Origin: Cyanobacteria bacterium M_surface_7_m2_037
GTDB lineage: Bacteria; Cyanobacteriota; Cyanobacteriia; PCC-6307; Cyanobiaceae
Reading direction: 5' to 3'
NCBI GenBank assembly: GCA_016882585.1
Contig: VGPP01000008.1
Span: 1 to 25,165 of the forward strand
Length of the DNA: 25,165 nt
Below, piece after piece: positions 15,855 through 22,487 of this stretch. The notes below the pieces were generated by a model. That model had not been told where the DNA came from. It did not search any database and worked only from the letters and a program-made list of their open reading frames with translations. The translations under genes and the position numbers were made by a program. Positions within the stretch are counted from its first letter, which is position 1, and every line of letters begins with the position of its first letter.

Positions 15855-16607
15855 ATGGCGAGATTAGGGAGGTTGGCCGAAGGCACACCGGTGGCCCTGG
15901 AGCTGTTGCAGCCCGGCAGCAGCTGGCGGCTCACGGCGCCGGCGGATCTCACCAGCCATTGGCAGGGGCCTGGCCTGGCCACCCAGGCAGCGGCCGGCCG
16001 GGGGTTCAGCGTGGTGGAACCGCTGCAGCCCGGGCGCCAGCGGCTGCGGGTGCGCCTGCTGGAAGACGGCTATCCCGGTTGGCTTGATCCGCGGCAGGTG
16101 CTGGGCCATGCCCGCGCCTGCCGGCCGCCGCAGCCGCGGCTGCTGGAGGCCGGCCAGATCACAGCGGCGTTGCCGGCGGTGCTGGCCTTTGCGGAGCGGG
16201 CGCGCCAGCAGCCGAATCACTATTTATGGGGCGGCACCCTCGGGCCGGATTTCGATTGCTCCGGTTTGATCCAGGCCGCCTTCGCCCAGGCCGGCATCTG
16301 GCTCCCGCGCGACGCGTATCAGCAGGAACGCTTCTGCCAGCCCGTGGCGGTGGCGCCGGGTTGCTACAGCCTGCTGCGCCCCGGCGATCTGATCTTCTTT
16401 GGGCGGCCGCAGCGCTGCACCCACGTGGGGCTGTATGTGGGAGGCGGCCGCTACCTGCACAGCTCCGGCCGTGAACACGGCCGCAACGGCATCGGCCTCG
16501 ATGGCCTCGATCCGCAGCTGCTCGATCCCGTGAGCGTGCACTACCGCCTAGAACTGCGCGGCGCCGGCCGTGTGATCCGCTGCCACGACGGCAGCACCCT
16601 GCCCTGA
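15855..16607 (+). CDS. NlpC/P60 cysteine peptidase with an N-terminal SH3-like region
   Basis: 250 aa. Residues 1-90 resemble a bacterial SH3-like domain, ending in RLLEDGYPGWLDP. The peptidase domain begins near residue 105. Its catalytic residues are Cys135 (FDCSGLIQ), His190 (CTHVGLYVGGG) and His202 (YLHSSG). This layout matches the cyanobacterial gamma-D-glutamyl-L-diamino acid endopeptidases that cut peptidoglycan stem peptides. No signal peptide is evident, which is common in this cyanobacterial group. The stop TGA overlaps the next ATG by one base (TGATG), so the DUF819 gene is translationally coupled. Confidence 0.93.
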   Translation: MARLGRLAEGTPVALELLQPGSSWRLTAPADLTSHWQGPGLATQAAAGRGFSVVEPLQPGRQRLRVRLLEDGYPGWLDPRQVLGHARACRPPQPRLLEAGQITAALPAVLAFAERARQQPNHYLWGGTLGPDFDCSGLIQAAFAQAGIWLPRDAYQQERFCQPVAVAPGCYSLLRPGDLIFFGRPQRCTHVGLYVGGGRYLHSSGREHGRNGIGLDGLDPQLLDPVSVHYRLELRGAGRVIRCHDGSTLP

Positions 16608-17707
16608 TGGCCATGCTGCTCTCCCTGCTCCTGATCCTGCTGATCACGGCCGTGGGCTGGTGGCTGGCGGAGCGCACCGCCTGGGGGCGGCAGCTGGGCA
16701 CCACGATGCTCGTGCTGCTGCTGGGGCTGCTGGTGAGCAATCTCAGCGGGGTGAAACCTCAGGCTGAGGCGGCGGCCTGGATCAATGGCCCGCTTACGTC
16801 GCTGGCGATCGCGCTGCTGCTGCTGGCGGTGGACCTGCGCCGCCTCTGGCCGGATGCCCGCCGGCTGCTGGTGCCGTTCCTGATGGCCGTGGTGTGCACG
16901 CTGCTGGCTGCGTTGATCGGCGGTTGGTTGTTGCAGCCGCTGCTGGGGCCGGGCCGCAGCGTGTTGGCGGGGATGTTTACGGCCACGTTCACGGGCGGGA
17001 GCCTTAATTTCGTGTCGGTGGCGCGGGCGCTGCAGCCGCCGGAAGCGCTGCTGGCGGTGGCCACCACGGCGGATTACGTGGTGTTTGCGGCCTGGTTTGC
17101 CGTGAGCTTGGCGCTGGCCCGGCGTCAGGGGCGGCCATCCGCGGGCGCGCCGGCGTCAGCCCCGGCCGCCCCTGCGGAGCGTTGGTTGGCCGCGGATGGT
17201 GGTTGGTGGCAGGGCCTGCTCTGGGGCCTGGCGGTGCTGTTGCTCTCGAACACACTCACGGCAGCGCTGCAGCGCGTTTGGCCGGCGCTGCCCTCAATCC
17301 TGGTGCTCACCACCCTCACGTTGCTGGCGGCGCAGCTGCCCGCTGCCTCGAGCCGCCGCGGTTGCTACGGCCTCGGTTTGCTGCTGATCCAGCCCTTCTT
17401 CACGGTGATGGGCCTCAGCTCCCCGGTGGGAGCGCTGCTGGGGGAGGGCTTGCCGGTGCTGGCCTATGCCGCGCTGATCGTGGCGTTGCAGGGGCTGGGG
17501 CTGCTGGTGCTGCGCCGCTGGCGCGGCTGGGGCCTGGGTGAAACGTTGGTGGCGTCGCAGGCCTCGATCGGTGGGCCGAGCACAGCACTGGCCCTGGCTA
17601 CCGCCATCGGCCGCGCCGAGCTGGCCTTGCCTGCGGTGGCGATTGGTTTGCTGGGATACCTGCTCGGCACCTACTTGGGGCTGTTGGCAGCCGCGCTGTT
17701 GGCCTAG
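16607..17707 (+). CDS. DUF819 family integral membrane protein
   Basis: 366 aa, almost entirely hydrophobic with about ten membrane segments. The segments LAGMFTATFTGGSLNFVSVA and ASQASIGGPSTALALATAIG match the repeated halves of the DUF819 (YjcL-like) family, whose overall plan resembles sodium-coupled transporters. The substrate is unknown. The start overlaps the stop of the NlpC/P60 gene. Coupling to a peptidoglycan endopeptidase suggests, but does not show, a role connected with uptake or export of cell-wall fragments or small anions. Confidence 0.85.
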   Translation: MAMLLSLLLILLITAVGWWLAERTAWGRQLGTTMLVLLLGLLVSNLSGVKPQAEAAAWINGPLTSLAIALLLLAVDLRRLWPDARRLLVPFLMAVVCTLLAALIGGWLLQPLLGPGRSVLAGMFTATFTGGSLNFVSVARALQPPEALLAVATTADYVVFAAWFAVSLALARRQGRPSAGAPASAPAAPAERWLAADGGWWQGLLWGLAVLLLSNTLTAALQRVWPALPSILVLTTLTLLAAQLPAASSRRGCYGLGLLLIQPFFTVMGLSSPVGALLGEGLPVLAYAALIVALQGLGLLVLRRWRGWGLGETLVASQASIGGPSTALALATAIGRAELALPAVAIGLLGYLLGTYLGLLAAALLA

Positions 17708-17731
17708 GTTCCAGCCAGCCTCAGCTGCCGG

Positions 17732-18730
17732 ATGCACCCCACCACCGAGCCCGGTTCAGCGTTGGCGAGCCAGCCTGAGCTCTCGATCGTGGTGCCCCTC
17801 TTCAATGAAGAGGAGAGCCTGCCGCTCTTGGTGGCACGGCTGCTCGAAGCGCTGCGGCCGCTGGGGCGCAGCTTTGAGCTGGTGCTGGTGGACGACGGCT
17901 CCAGCGATGGCACTGCCGCGGTGTTGCGCCAGCTGGCGGCGGCGACCCCGGAGCTGGTGGCGGTGCTGCTGCGCCGCAACTACGGCCAAACGCCAGCGAT
18001 GTCGGCCGGGTTTGATGTGAGCCGCGGCCGGGTGATCATCACGCTCGATGGCGATCTGCAGAACGATCCGGCCGATATCCCGATGCTGCTCGAGCAGCTC
18101 GAGCAGGGGTTTGATCTGGTGAGCGGCTGGCGCCACCAGCGCCAGGACAACGCCGTGAGCCGCCTGCTGCCCAGCAAGATCGCCAACCGCCTGATCGCCC
18201 GGGTGACGGGCGTGAAGCTGCACGATTACGGCTGCTCACTCAAGGCCTACCGCCGTGAGCTGGTGGAGGACATGAACCTCTACGGCGAGCTCCACCGCTT
18301 CCTGCCGGCGCTGGCCTACATCGAGGGCGCGCGCATCAGCGAGGTGAAGGTGAATCACAACGCCCGCCAGTTTGGGCAGAGCAAATACGGCATCGATCGC
18401 ACCTTCCGCGTGCTGATGGATCTGCTCACGGTGTGGTTCATGAAGCGCTTCCTCACCCGGCCGATGTACGTATTCGGCTTCGGCGGCCTGGTGGGGATCG
18501 CCATCGGCTCGCTGCTCAGCGCCTATCTGCTGGTGGAGAAGCTGATGGGCGCCGAGATCGGCAACCGGCCGCTCCTGCTGGTGGCCGTGCTGGCGCTGAT
18601 CGCCGGTGTGCAGCTGTTCTGCTTCGGCCTGCTGGCGGAGCTGCAGATGCGCACCTATCACGAAAGCCAGGGGCGGCCGATTTATCGGGTGCGTGAAACG
18701 TTGCGGGGCGGCTTGGCTGCAGCGAGCTGA
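17732..18730 (+). CDS. GT2 glycosyltransferase, DPM1/GtrB type, with two C-terminal membrane helices
   Basis: 332 aa. The GT-A domain starts ELSIVVPLFNEEESL; the nucleotide-binding Asp54-Asp55 (LVDDGSSDGT) and the DxD-like Asp106-Gly-Asp108 (TLDGDLQNDP) are intact. Two membrane helices follow (about 236-258 and 272-295). Family members transfer a sugar from a nucleotide donor to polyprenyl phosphate at the inner membrane face (dolichol-phosphate mannose synthase, GtrB, ArnC). Its sugar is unknown. A GtrA-type flippase domain at 23922 could be a functional partner, though the two genes are 5 kb apart. The last 49 bases overlap the 3' end of the opposite gene. Confidence 0.92.
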   Translation: MHPTTEPGSALASQPELSIVVPLFNEEESLPLLVARLLEALRPLGRSFELVLVDDGSSDGTAAVLRQLAAATPELVAVLLRRNYGQTPAMSAGFDVSRGRVIITLDGDLQNDPADIPMLLEQLEQGFDLVSGWRHQRQDNAVSRLLPSKIANRLIARVTGVKLHDYGCSLKAYRRELVEDMNLYGELHRFLPALAYIEGARISEVKVNHNARQFGQSKYGIDRTFRVLMDLLTVWFMKRFLTRPMYVFGFGGLVGIAIGSLLSAYLLVEKLMGAEIGNRPLLLVAVLALIAGVQLFCFGLLAELQMRTYHESQGRPIYRVRETLRGGLAAAS

Positions 18731-19179
18731 GGGCCGAGCTGCAGCGCGGCCGAACTGCGCCCTCGGAAGTGGGCCATCGCTGCTGCCGCCAGGGCGGCCA
18801 CCTGCTGATCGCTGTCGCGCAGGCCGCGGCGGATCAGGGGCAGCGTGTCGCGGTGCTGCCAGGCGTTGCACACCGCCAGGGCCTGGCGGCGCGGTTCGCC
18901 GCCCTGCTGGAACTGGCGCTCCAGCTGTGCCAGCAGTTGCCGGCGGCCGCGCTGATCAGCGGCAGTGGGCAGGGCAACGGCGCTGCTGCCCTGGCTGGCG
19001 GCTTCGGTGCTGCTGGCGTCGTCGCTGGGGCGCGGCAGCACCAATTCCATTTGGCTGCGGTTGAGGGCCGCCACCGCGGAGGCATCGGTGGAACGCAGGA
19101 TCTTCGGGCGCGGCCGCCCAAGCAGCCAGCAGGCCGCGATCACGGCGGCGATGGCTGCACCAGAGAGGGCCTGGGTCAT
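18682..19179 (-). CDS. Small membrane-anchored HEAT-like protein
   Basis: 165 aa. A hydrophobic segment at residues 5-21 (LSGAAIAAVIAACWLLG) is followed by a Ser/Ala-rich linker of about 50 residues and a C-terminal helical part (about 80-150). The sequence DTLPLIRRGLRDSDQQVAAL looks like one HEAT/ARM helix pair, the type found in PBS lyase HEAT-like proteins. A scaffold or assembly role would fit, but no function can be assigned. Its end overlaps the GT2 gene tail to tail by 49 bp, and it is divergent from psaI (95 bases). The composition and length look like real coding sequence. Confidence 0.7.
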   Translation of the reverse strand: MTQALSGAAIAAVIAACWLLGRPRPKILRSTDASAVAALNRSQMELVLPRPSDDASSTEAASQGSSAVALPTAADQRGRRQLLAQLERQFQQGGEPRRQALAVCNAWQHRDTLPLIRRGLRDSDQQVAALAAAAMAHFRGRSSAALQLGPQLAAAKPPRNVSRTR

Positions 19180-19238
19180 CGGTCTGAACTTTTATGTCGC
19201 CCCTTCCGCCGCCCGAGAGCAGGTTTGGAAGAGCTCCT

Positions 19239-19244
19239 TACAGT
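19239..19244 (+). promoter_or_regulatory. Possible -10 element of psaI-psaL
   Basis: TACAGT (within CTCCTTACAGTGCCG) fits the TAnnnT -10 pattern and lies 31 bases before the psaI ATG. The same TTACAGT occurs at 22219-22225 before the orphan small transcript. No convincing -35 box is seen at either site. Confidence 0.3.
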
Positions 19245-19274
19245 GCCGAACGGTAGCTGTATTGGCCCACGCTG

Positions 19275-19391
19275 ATGACCGGAGACTTCGTCGCCGCCTG
19301 GATGCCCTCGGTGTTCGTGCCCCTTGTCGGGATCCTGGCTCCTGCGGTGGCCATGGCCCTGCTGTTCAACGTGATCGAAGCCCGCGACTGA
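19275..19391 (+). CDS. psaI: Photosystem I subunit VIII
   Basis: 38 aa, MTGDFVAAWMPSVFVPLVGI followed by a hydrophobic helix and an acidic-basic end (VIEARD). The length, the W-x-P-x-FVPLVG segment and the single membrane helix match PsaI. PsaI is a small thylakoid subunit that stabilizes PsaL binding and the trimer interface of photosystem I. It lies 42 bases upstream of psaL on the same strand, so the two are probably cotranscribed. The gene is too short for ordinary gene-finding cut-offs but is well supported by its neighbour. Confidence 0.95.
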   Translation: MTGDFVAAWMPSVFVPLVGILAPAVAMALLFNVIEARD

Positions 19392-19433
19392 GCCGTCGCC
19401 GCTTCATCGCCGCCAACCACCTCCCTTCCACCG

Positions 19434-19925
19434 ATGACCGTGACCCCCGTCGCCGACCCCTGCGTCGGCAATCTGGCCACTCCTGTCAACAGCAGCTACT
19501 TCAGCCGCGCCTTCCTGAACGCGCTGCCGGCCTATCGCCCTTCCCTCTCTCCCAACCGCCGCGGTTTGGAAGTGGGCATGGCCCATGGCTTCTTCCTCTA
19601 CGGCCCCTTCGCCATCACCGGCCCCCTGCGCGCCACTGAATACGCCAGCACCGCCGGTCTGCTGGCGGCTGTGGGCCTGGTGTCGATCCTCACCGTGTGC
19701 CTCTCGATCTACGGCACCGCTGGCCGCGGCCCCAACGTGCAGCCCGCTGACGCCACCATCGACAACCCCCCTGCCGACCTGTTCACCAAGGCTGGTTGGG
19801 CTGAGTTCGCCAGTGGCTTCTGGCTCGGCGGTTGCGGCGGTGCCGCCTTCGCCTGGTTCCTCGCCGGCACCAGCATCGTGGCCCCCCTGGTGAACATCGC
19901 CGGTGGTGTGTGGAGCGTGGGCTGA
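19434..19925 (+). CDS. psaL: Photosystem I reaction center subunit XI
   Basis: 163 aa. The conserved core RRGLEVGMAHGFFLYGPFAI followed by TGPLR holds the chlorophyll-ligating His51 region. Three membrane segments lie at about 47-65, 73-95 and 124-150. PsaL forms the centre of photosystem I trimers in the thylakoid membrane. The N-terminal 40 residues are soluble, and the loop between helices 2 and 3 contains DNPPADLFTKAGW. Adjacent psaI and psaL suggest trimer-forming photosystem I, an inference from the family. A terminator follows the stop by about 25 bases. Confidence 0.97.
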   Translation: MTVTPVADPCVGNLATPVNSSYFSRAFLNALPAYRPSLSPNRRGLEVGMAHGFFLYGPFAITGPLRATEYASTAGLLAAVGLVSILTVCLSIYGTAGRGPNVQPADATIDNPPADLFTKAGWAEFASGFWLGGCGGAAFAWFLAGTSIVAPLVNIAGGVWSVG

Positions 19926-19947
19926 GTTCAGGCCCGCTCTTTTGCCT

Positions 19948-22134
19948 TCAAGCCCCGCCAGTGCGGGGCTTTTTGATTGGCTTGGTAACGGCATCCTGCC
20001 CGCCCCCGATGCGACCGAGTTCCGCGAGCAGCATCGGTAGATCCACCGCGAGAACGGCGAGCACTGGGTTCACTGGCAGCAGCAGATTGAGCAGCACCAC
20101 GCTGATGTGTGGTGCCAGCACCAGGGCGAGGTTGCGGCGATGGCGCTGCGTGGCGTCCCAGGCGATGGCCTGGCAGGCCACCAGGCGGCCGATCGCTTCG
20201 GGCCGCAGCACCAGATCGGCGTTTTCACTGCTCAGGCCGTGCTCCCTGCTGAGCAGCTCGATGGACAGGTCGGCCTGCGCCAGGCTCAGCCCATCGATGG
20301 CGCTGCAGCCCAGCATCGCGATCGGTTCTCCTTGAGCGCGCCAGTGGTTCAGCCATCGGCTGCGATCCACGTGATTGGCGGCGGTGTGGAGTGTGGCCGC
20401 AGGTTTGTGCAGCCGAGTGGCCAGGCGCTCCACCAGCTCGCTGTGGCTCTCCGCCAAGAGATGGAGCTGCCAGCCGTTCCGTTGCAGTTGTCTGAGCCCC
20501 TGCAGCAGGGGGCGCGATAGCTGCAGTTCGAAGCCCACGGCGCCCACCACCTCGCCCTCTCGCACCAGATAGAGCAGGGTTTCACCTGGGGCCGTCACCA
20601 GTTCGGCCGGGGGGCGCAGGCCCAGTTGCCGCAGCATGGCTGCACCACCCAGCTGATGGAGCACGCCACCGATTCGCCCTTGCTGCCCCTCATGGCCGAG
20701 CGGTTGGATCGCCTCCACCACTGCCGGCAGCAGATCCTCCGCTTCCAGAACGCTGCGTAGGGCATGCAGTCCATAAGGTTTTTGCTGGCAGCGGAAGCCC
20801 GCCACGGCCTGAATCAGTTCTTCGGGGCTGATCAGAAAAGGCAGGGCATGGATGCCGCCGAGGCGCCAGCTGCTGCTGCTGAGCACCACGGCTTCGCTCA
20901 CCAGCAACCTGCGGCAATGGGCCAGGGCGTCGATGGCTTCCGGCCGCCGCAGCAGCACCCCCTGCCAGAACAGATCCCGCTGGGCATTGCCGTAGGTGAG
21001 TGAGGCGGTGAGTTGCCAGTCGCTCGCGGGATCGAACTGCATCAGGGCCCCGGCACTGCCGTGGGGACCCACGGCCAGAAGGGCTGCACCCGTCAGCAGC
21101 AGGTAGGGCACGGAGGCCTGGTGCCATTGCTCCGCTCGCTGCAGCAGTGAGTTCTGCCTGTTGCCGCTGGCCTGTTGATGGGCCTGATGGAGCAAGCGTT
21201 GCAGGGCCCGGCGCTCTGGATCGCGCTCAGGGCTGCGCACCAGCCGCACCTCCAGCTCACCCTCCACCAGGCTGGTGCCGAAGGGGAGCTGCTGGAAGGC
21301 CCTGGCGCTGAGCAGGCGGGGGTCGCCATCGCGCCAGCGGCTGCTCACCAGAGCCTCTCCCGCCATCACCAGCGAGTGGGCCGGCAGGGGATCGCCCGGG
21401 CCCAGCCGCAAGCGATCTCCGGCTGCGAGCGTGGCCAAGGGTTGTCGCCGCCAGCTGCCATTGCCCTGCTGCACCATGAAGTTCAGATCGGTGAGCCGCT
21501 GCTGCAGTTGCTGATCAAAGGCCTCGGCAAAGCTGGGTGAGGGCGTCCAGGCCTTGAACACCTGGTTGGAGGTTTCAAGCGTCCACTCCAGCAGCACCGC
21601 AACGGGGTTTCCCTGGGCCAGCAGGCTGGTGAACCAGAACAGATCCAGCCAGCTGCCGGCGCATCGCCGTTGGCCAAGGCTCTGCAGACAACGACTGGCC
21701 AGGGGTAAGTAGCAGAACGCCAGAAACAGCAGCAGGCCAGGCCAGGCTGGCAACTCCAGCAGTGCCACGCTCGCCAGCACCCCCGAAGTGCCGCTCAGCC
21801 TCCAGAGGGCCGAGCGGGATGCACGGGGCGTGAGCTCCAGCGGCTGATGGTGCTCGTGCTGCACGGCCAGGCGCAGCAGAGCCTGCAGCTGCTTGCGCCG
21901 CAGCGACCGGCGGCCGCTGTGCACAATCACCAGGCTGCCGGCCAGCGTGTTGATGCGCACCGCCTGCACCCAGGCCAGATGCAGGCTGGCGTTGAGCAGC
22001 CGCTGCTGCAGGGTGTGGTTGTTCAACAGGGCGGAGCTGGAGAGCCGCATCCGATGCGGCAGCACCTGCCGGATCCGCCAGGGTTCGCCCCGGGGTATGA
22101 GATCGATCCGATCGCCGGCACGCAGCTCAGGCAT
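19948..22134 (-). CDS. P1B-type ATPase-like protein lacking all catalytic motifs (pseudo-ATPase)
   Basis: 728 aa in one intact frame with the domain order of a heavy-metal P-type ATPase. A degenerate HMA-like domain (about 22-75, VRINTLAGSLVIVHSG, no CxxC) is followed by membrane pairs (about 115-150 and 162-185), an actuator region (225-300), more membrane (342-380), P and N regions (395-645), and a last membrane pair (665-705). The catalytic signatures are replaced: actuator TGES reads RDGD (268-271), phosphorylation DKTGT reads SEAVV (413-417), TGDN reads AESH (561-564), the hinge GDGIND reads GCSAID (609-614), and the CPx region has DPASDWQL. It cannot be an ordinary ion pump, and a regulatory or structural role is inference. 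It converges on psaL. Confidence 0.8.
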   Translation of the reverse strand: MPELRAGDRIDLIPRGEPWRIRQVLPHRMRLSSSALLNNHTLQQRLLNASLHLAWVQAVRINTLAGSLVIVHSGRRSLRRKQLQALLRLAVQHEHHQPLELTPRASRSALWRLSGTSGVLASVALLELPAWPGLLLFLAFCYLPLASRCLQSLGQRRCAGSWLDLFWFTSLLAQGNPVAVLLEWTLETSNQVFKAWTPSPSFAEAFDQQLQQRLTDLNFMVQQGNGSWRRQPLATLAAGDRLRLGPGDPLPAHSLVMAGEALVSSRWRDGDPRLLSARAFQQLPFGTSLVEGELEVRLVRSPERDPERRALQRLLHQAHQQASGNRQNSLLQRAEQWHQASVPYLLLTGAALLAVGPHGSAGALMQFDPASDWQLTASLTYGNAQRDLFWQGVLLRRPEAIDALAHCRRLLVSEAVVLSSSSWRLGGIHALPFLISPEELIQAVAGFRCQQKPYGLHALRSVLEAEDLLPAVVEAIQPLGHEGQQGRIGGVLHQLGGAAMLRQLGLRPPAELVTAPGETLLYLVREGEVVGAVGFELQLSRPLLQGLRQLQRNGWQLHLLAESHSELVERLATRLHKPAATLHTAANHVDRSRWLNHWRAQGEPIAMLGCSAIDGLSLAQADLSIELLSREHGLSSENADLVLRPEAIGRLVACQAIAWDATQRHRRNLALVLAPHISVVLLNLLLPVNPVLAVLAVDLPMLLAELGRIGGGQDAVTKPIKKPRTGGA
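19951..19974 (+). terminator. Intrinsic terminator of psaI-psaL, inside the opposite gene's 3' end
   Basis: AGCCCCGC (19951-19958) pairs perfectly with GCGGGGCT (19963-19970) over a CAGT loop, followed by TTTT. On the other strand the same bases encode the last seven residues (KPRTGGA) of the P-type ATPase-like protein. There is no T-tract for the opposite direction. Confidence 0.85.
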
Positions 22135-22219
22135 GGCTTCAGCCTGAACAGCCCCGGCGGTGTCCTGGCGTGTTGTGGCACACCCAGGGCCGCAGGCTCG
22201 CGCACCGCTGGGATCTCGT

Positions 22220-22225
22220 TACAGT
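22220..22225 (+). promoter_or_regulatory. Possible -10 element of the orphan small transcript
   Basis: TACAGT, within CTCGTTACAGTTGGCG, fits TAnnnT and resembles the context of the element upstream of psaI. It would place a transcription start near 22232. No -35 box is obvious. Confidence 0.25.
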
Positions 22226-22248
22226 TGGCGAGTTCCGTCAGCAGTGAT

Positions 22249-22302
22249 GTGGCGATTGAGCGGCGCTTGCGCCTCTTGGCCGCCGAATGCATCACCGGTT
22301 GA
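22249..22302 (+). CDS. Possible 17-residue ORF
   Basis: A GTG-started frame reads (M)AIERRLRLLAAECITG and ends at a TGA at 22300. The peptide looks like an amphipathic helix with a credible protein-like composition, but there is no Shine-Dalgarno sequence, and the same frame stays open upstream inside the pseudo-ATPase gene. It is in frame with the next small ORF. I do not recognise it. Confidence 0.15.
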   Translation: MAIERRLRLLAAECITG

Positions 22303-22314
22303 CATCTATCCCCC

Positions 22315-22324
22315 AAGGAGGAGG
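22315..22324 (+). promoter_or_regulatory. Strong Shine-Dalgarno sequence (AAGGAGGAGG)
   Basis: AAGGAGGAGG lies 5 bases before a GTG at 22330. It is the strongest ribosome-binding sequence in the window, in a place with no annotated gene, and supports translation of the 17-residue frame that follows. Confidence 0.5.
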
Positions 22325-22329
22325 TGCCC

Positions 22330-22383
22330 GTGAGTCACAGTTGTTCCATGCAGGGTCTGCTGATCGCGGAGAACGCCGGCTGA
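22330..22383 (+). CDS. Possible 17-residue peptide with strong ribosome binding site
   Basis: The GTG-started frame reads (M)SHSCSMQGLLIAENAG and stops at TGA 22381-22383. The support is its very strong Shine-Dalgarno sequence and the terminator about 60 bases downstream. It has one Cys, no membrane segment, and no family that I know. It could be a leader peptide, a small protein, or a chance frame within a regulatory RNA. Confidence 0.3.
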   Translation: MSHSCSMQGLLIAENAG

Positions 22384-22439
22384 TTACGGCGCCTGATTCC
22401 TAGATCATTCGGTTCCGCGCCAGAGCGGACCCGGCGAGA

Positions 22440-22487
22440 GCCCCCGGAGAGCCAGCGTCAGCTGCGCCCTCCGGGGGCATCGTTTTT
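22440..22487 (+). terminator. Intrinsic terminator of the orphan + strand transcript
   Basis: GCCCCCGGAG (22440-22449) pairs perfectly with CTCCGGGGGC (22469-22478), followed by ATCG and TTTTT (22483-22487). On the minus strand no T-tract follows, so it works only for + transcription, and no recognized gene on + lies upstream within 2.5 kb except the small frames. The stop codon of the DUF2079 gene (-) lies in its loop. Confidence 0.8.

Larger units (their letters stand above)
22135..22457. other. Intergenic region with a probable small + strand transcript
   Basis: No long gene lies here. The region separates the divergent start of the pseudo-ATPase (-) from the 3' end of the DUF2079 gene (-). 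It contains a TTACAGT element (22219-22225), a 17-codon frame, a strong Shine-Dalgarno sequence, a second 17-codon frame, and a + strand terminator beginning at 22440. Together these read like a small transcript of about 250 bases. The rest (22135-22215) shows nothing I can name and may hold the promoter of the pseudo-ATPase. Confidence 0.5.

Noticed and set aside
14740..16607. Genomic island at tRNA-Ser
   Set aside because: No integrase, no repeat of the tRNA 3' end, and the neighbouring genes have the same GC-rich composition as the rest.
20690..21329. Possible frameshift within the pseudo-ATPase
   Set aside because: The 728-aa frame is continuous and keeps P-type ATPase domain order before and after this stretch; the other minus frames here are Arg/Pro-rich and look like shadows.
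22300..22302. Selenocysteine at the in-frame TGA between the two small frames
   Set aside because: I see no convincing SECIS-like hairpin immediately after the TGA, no known selenoprotein context, and the frames are too short to identify a family.
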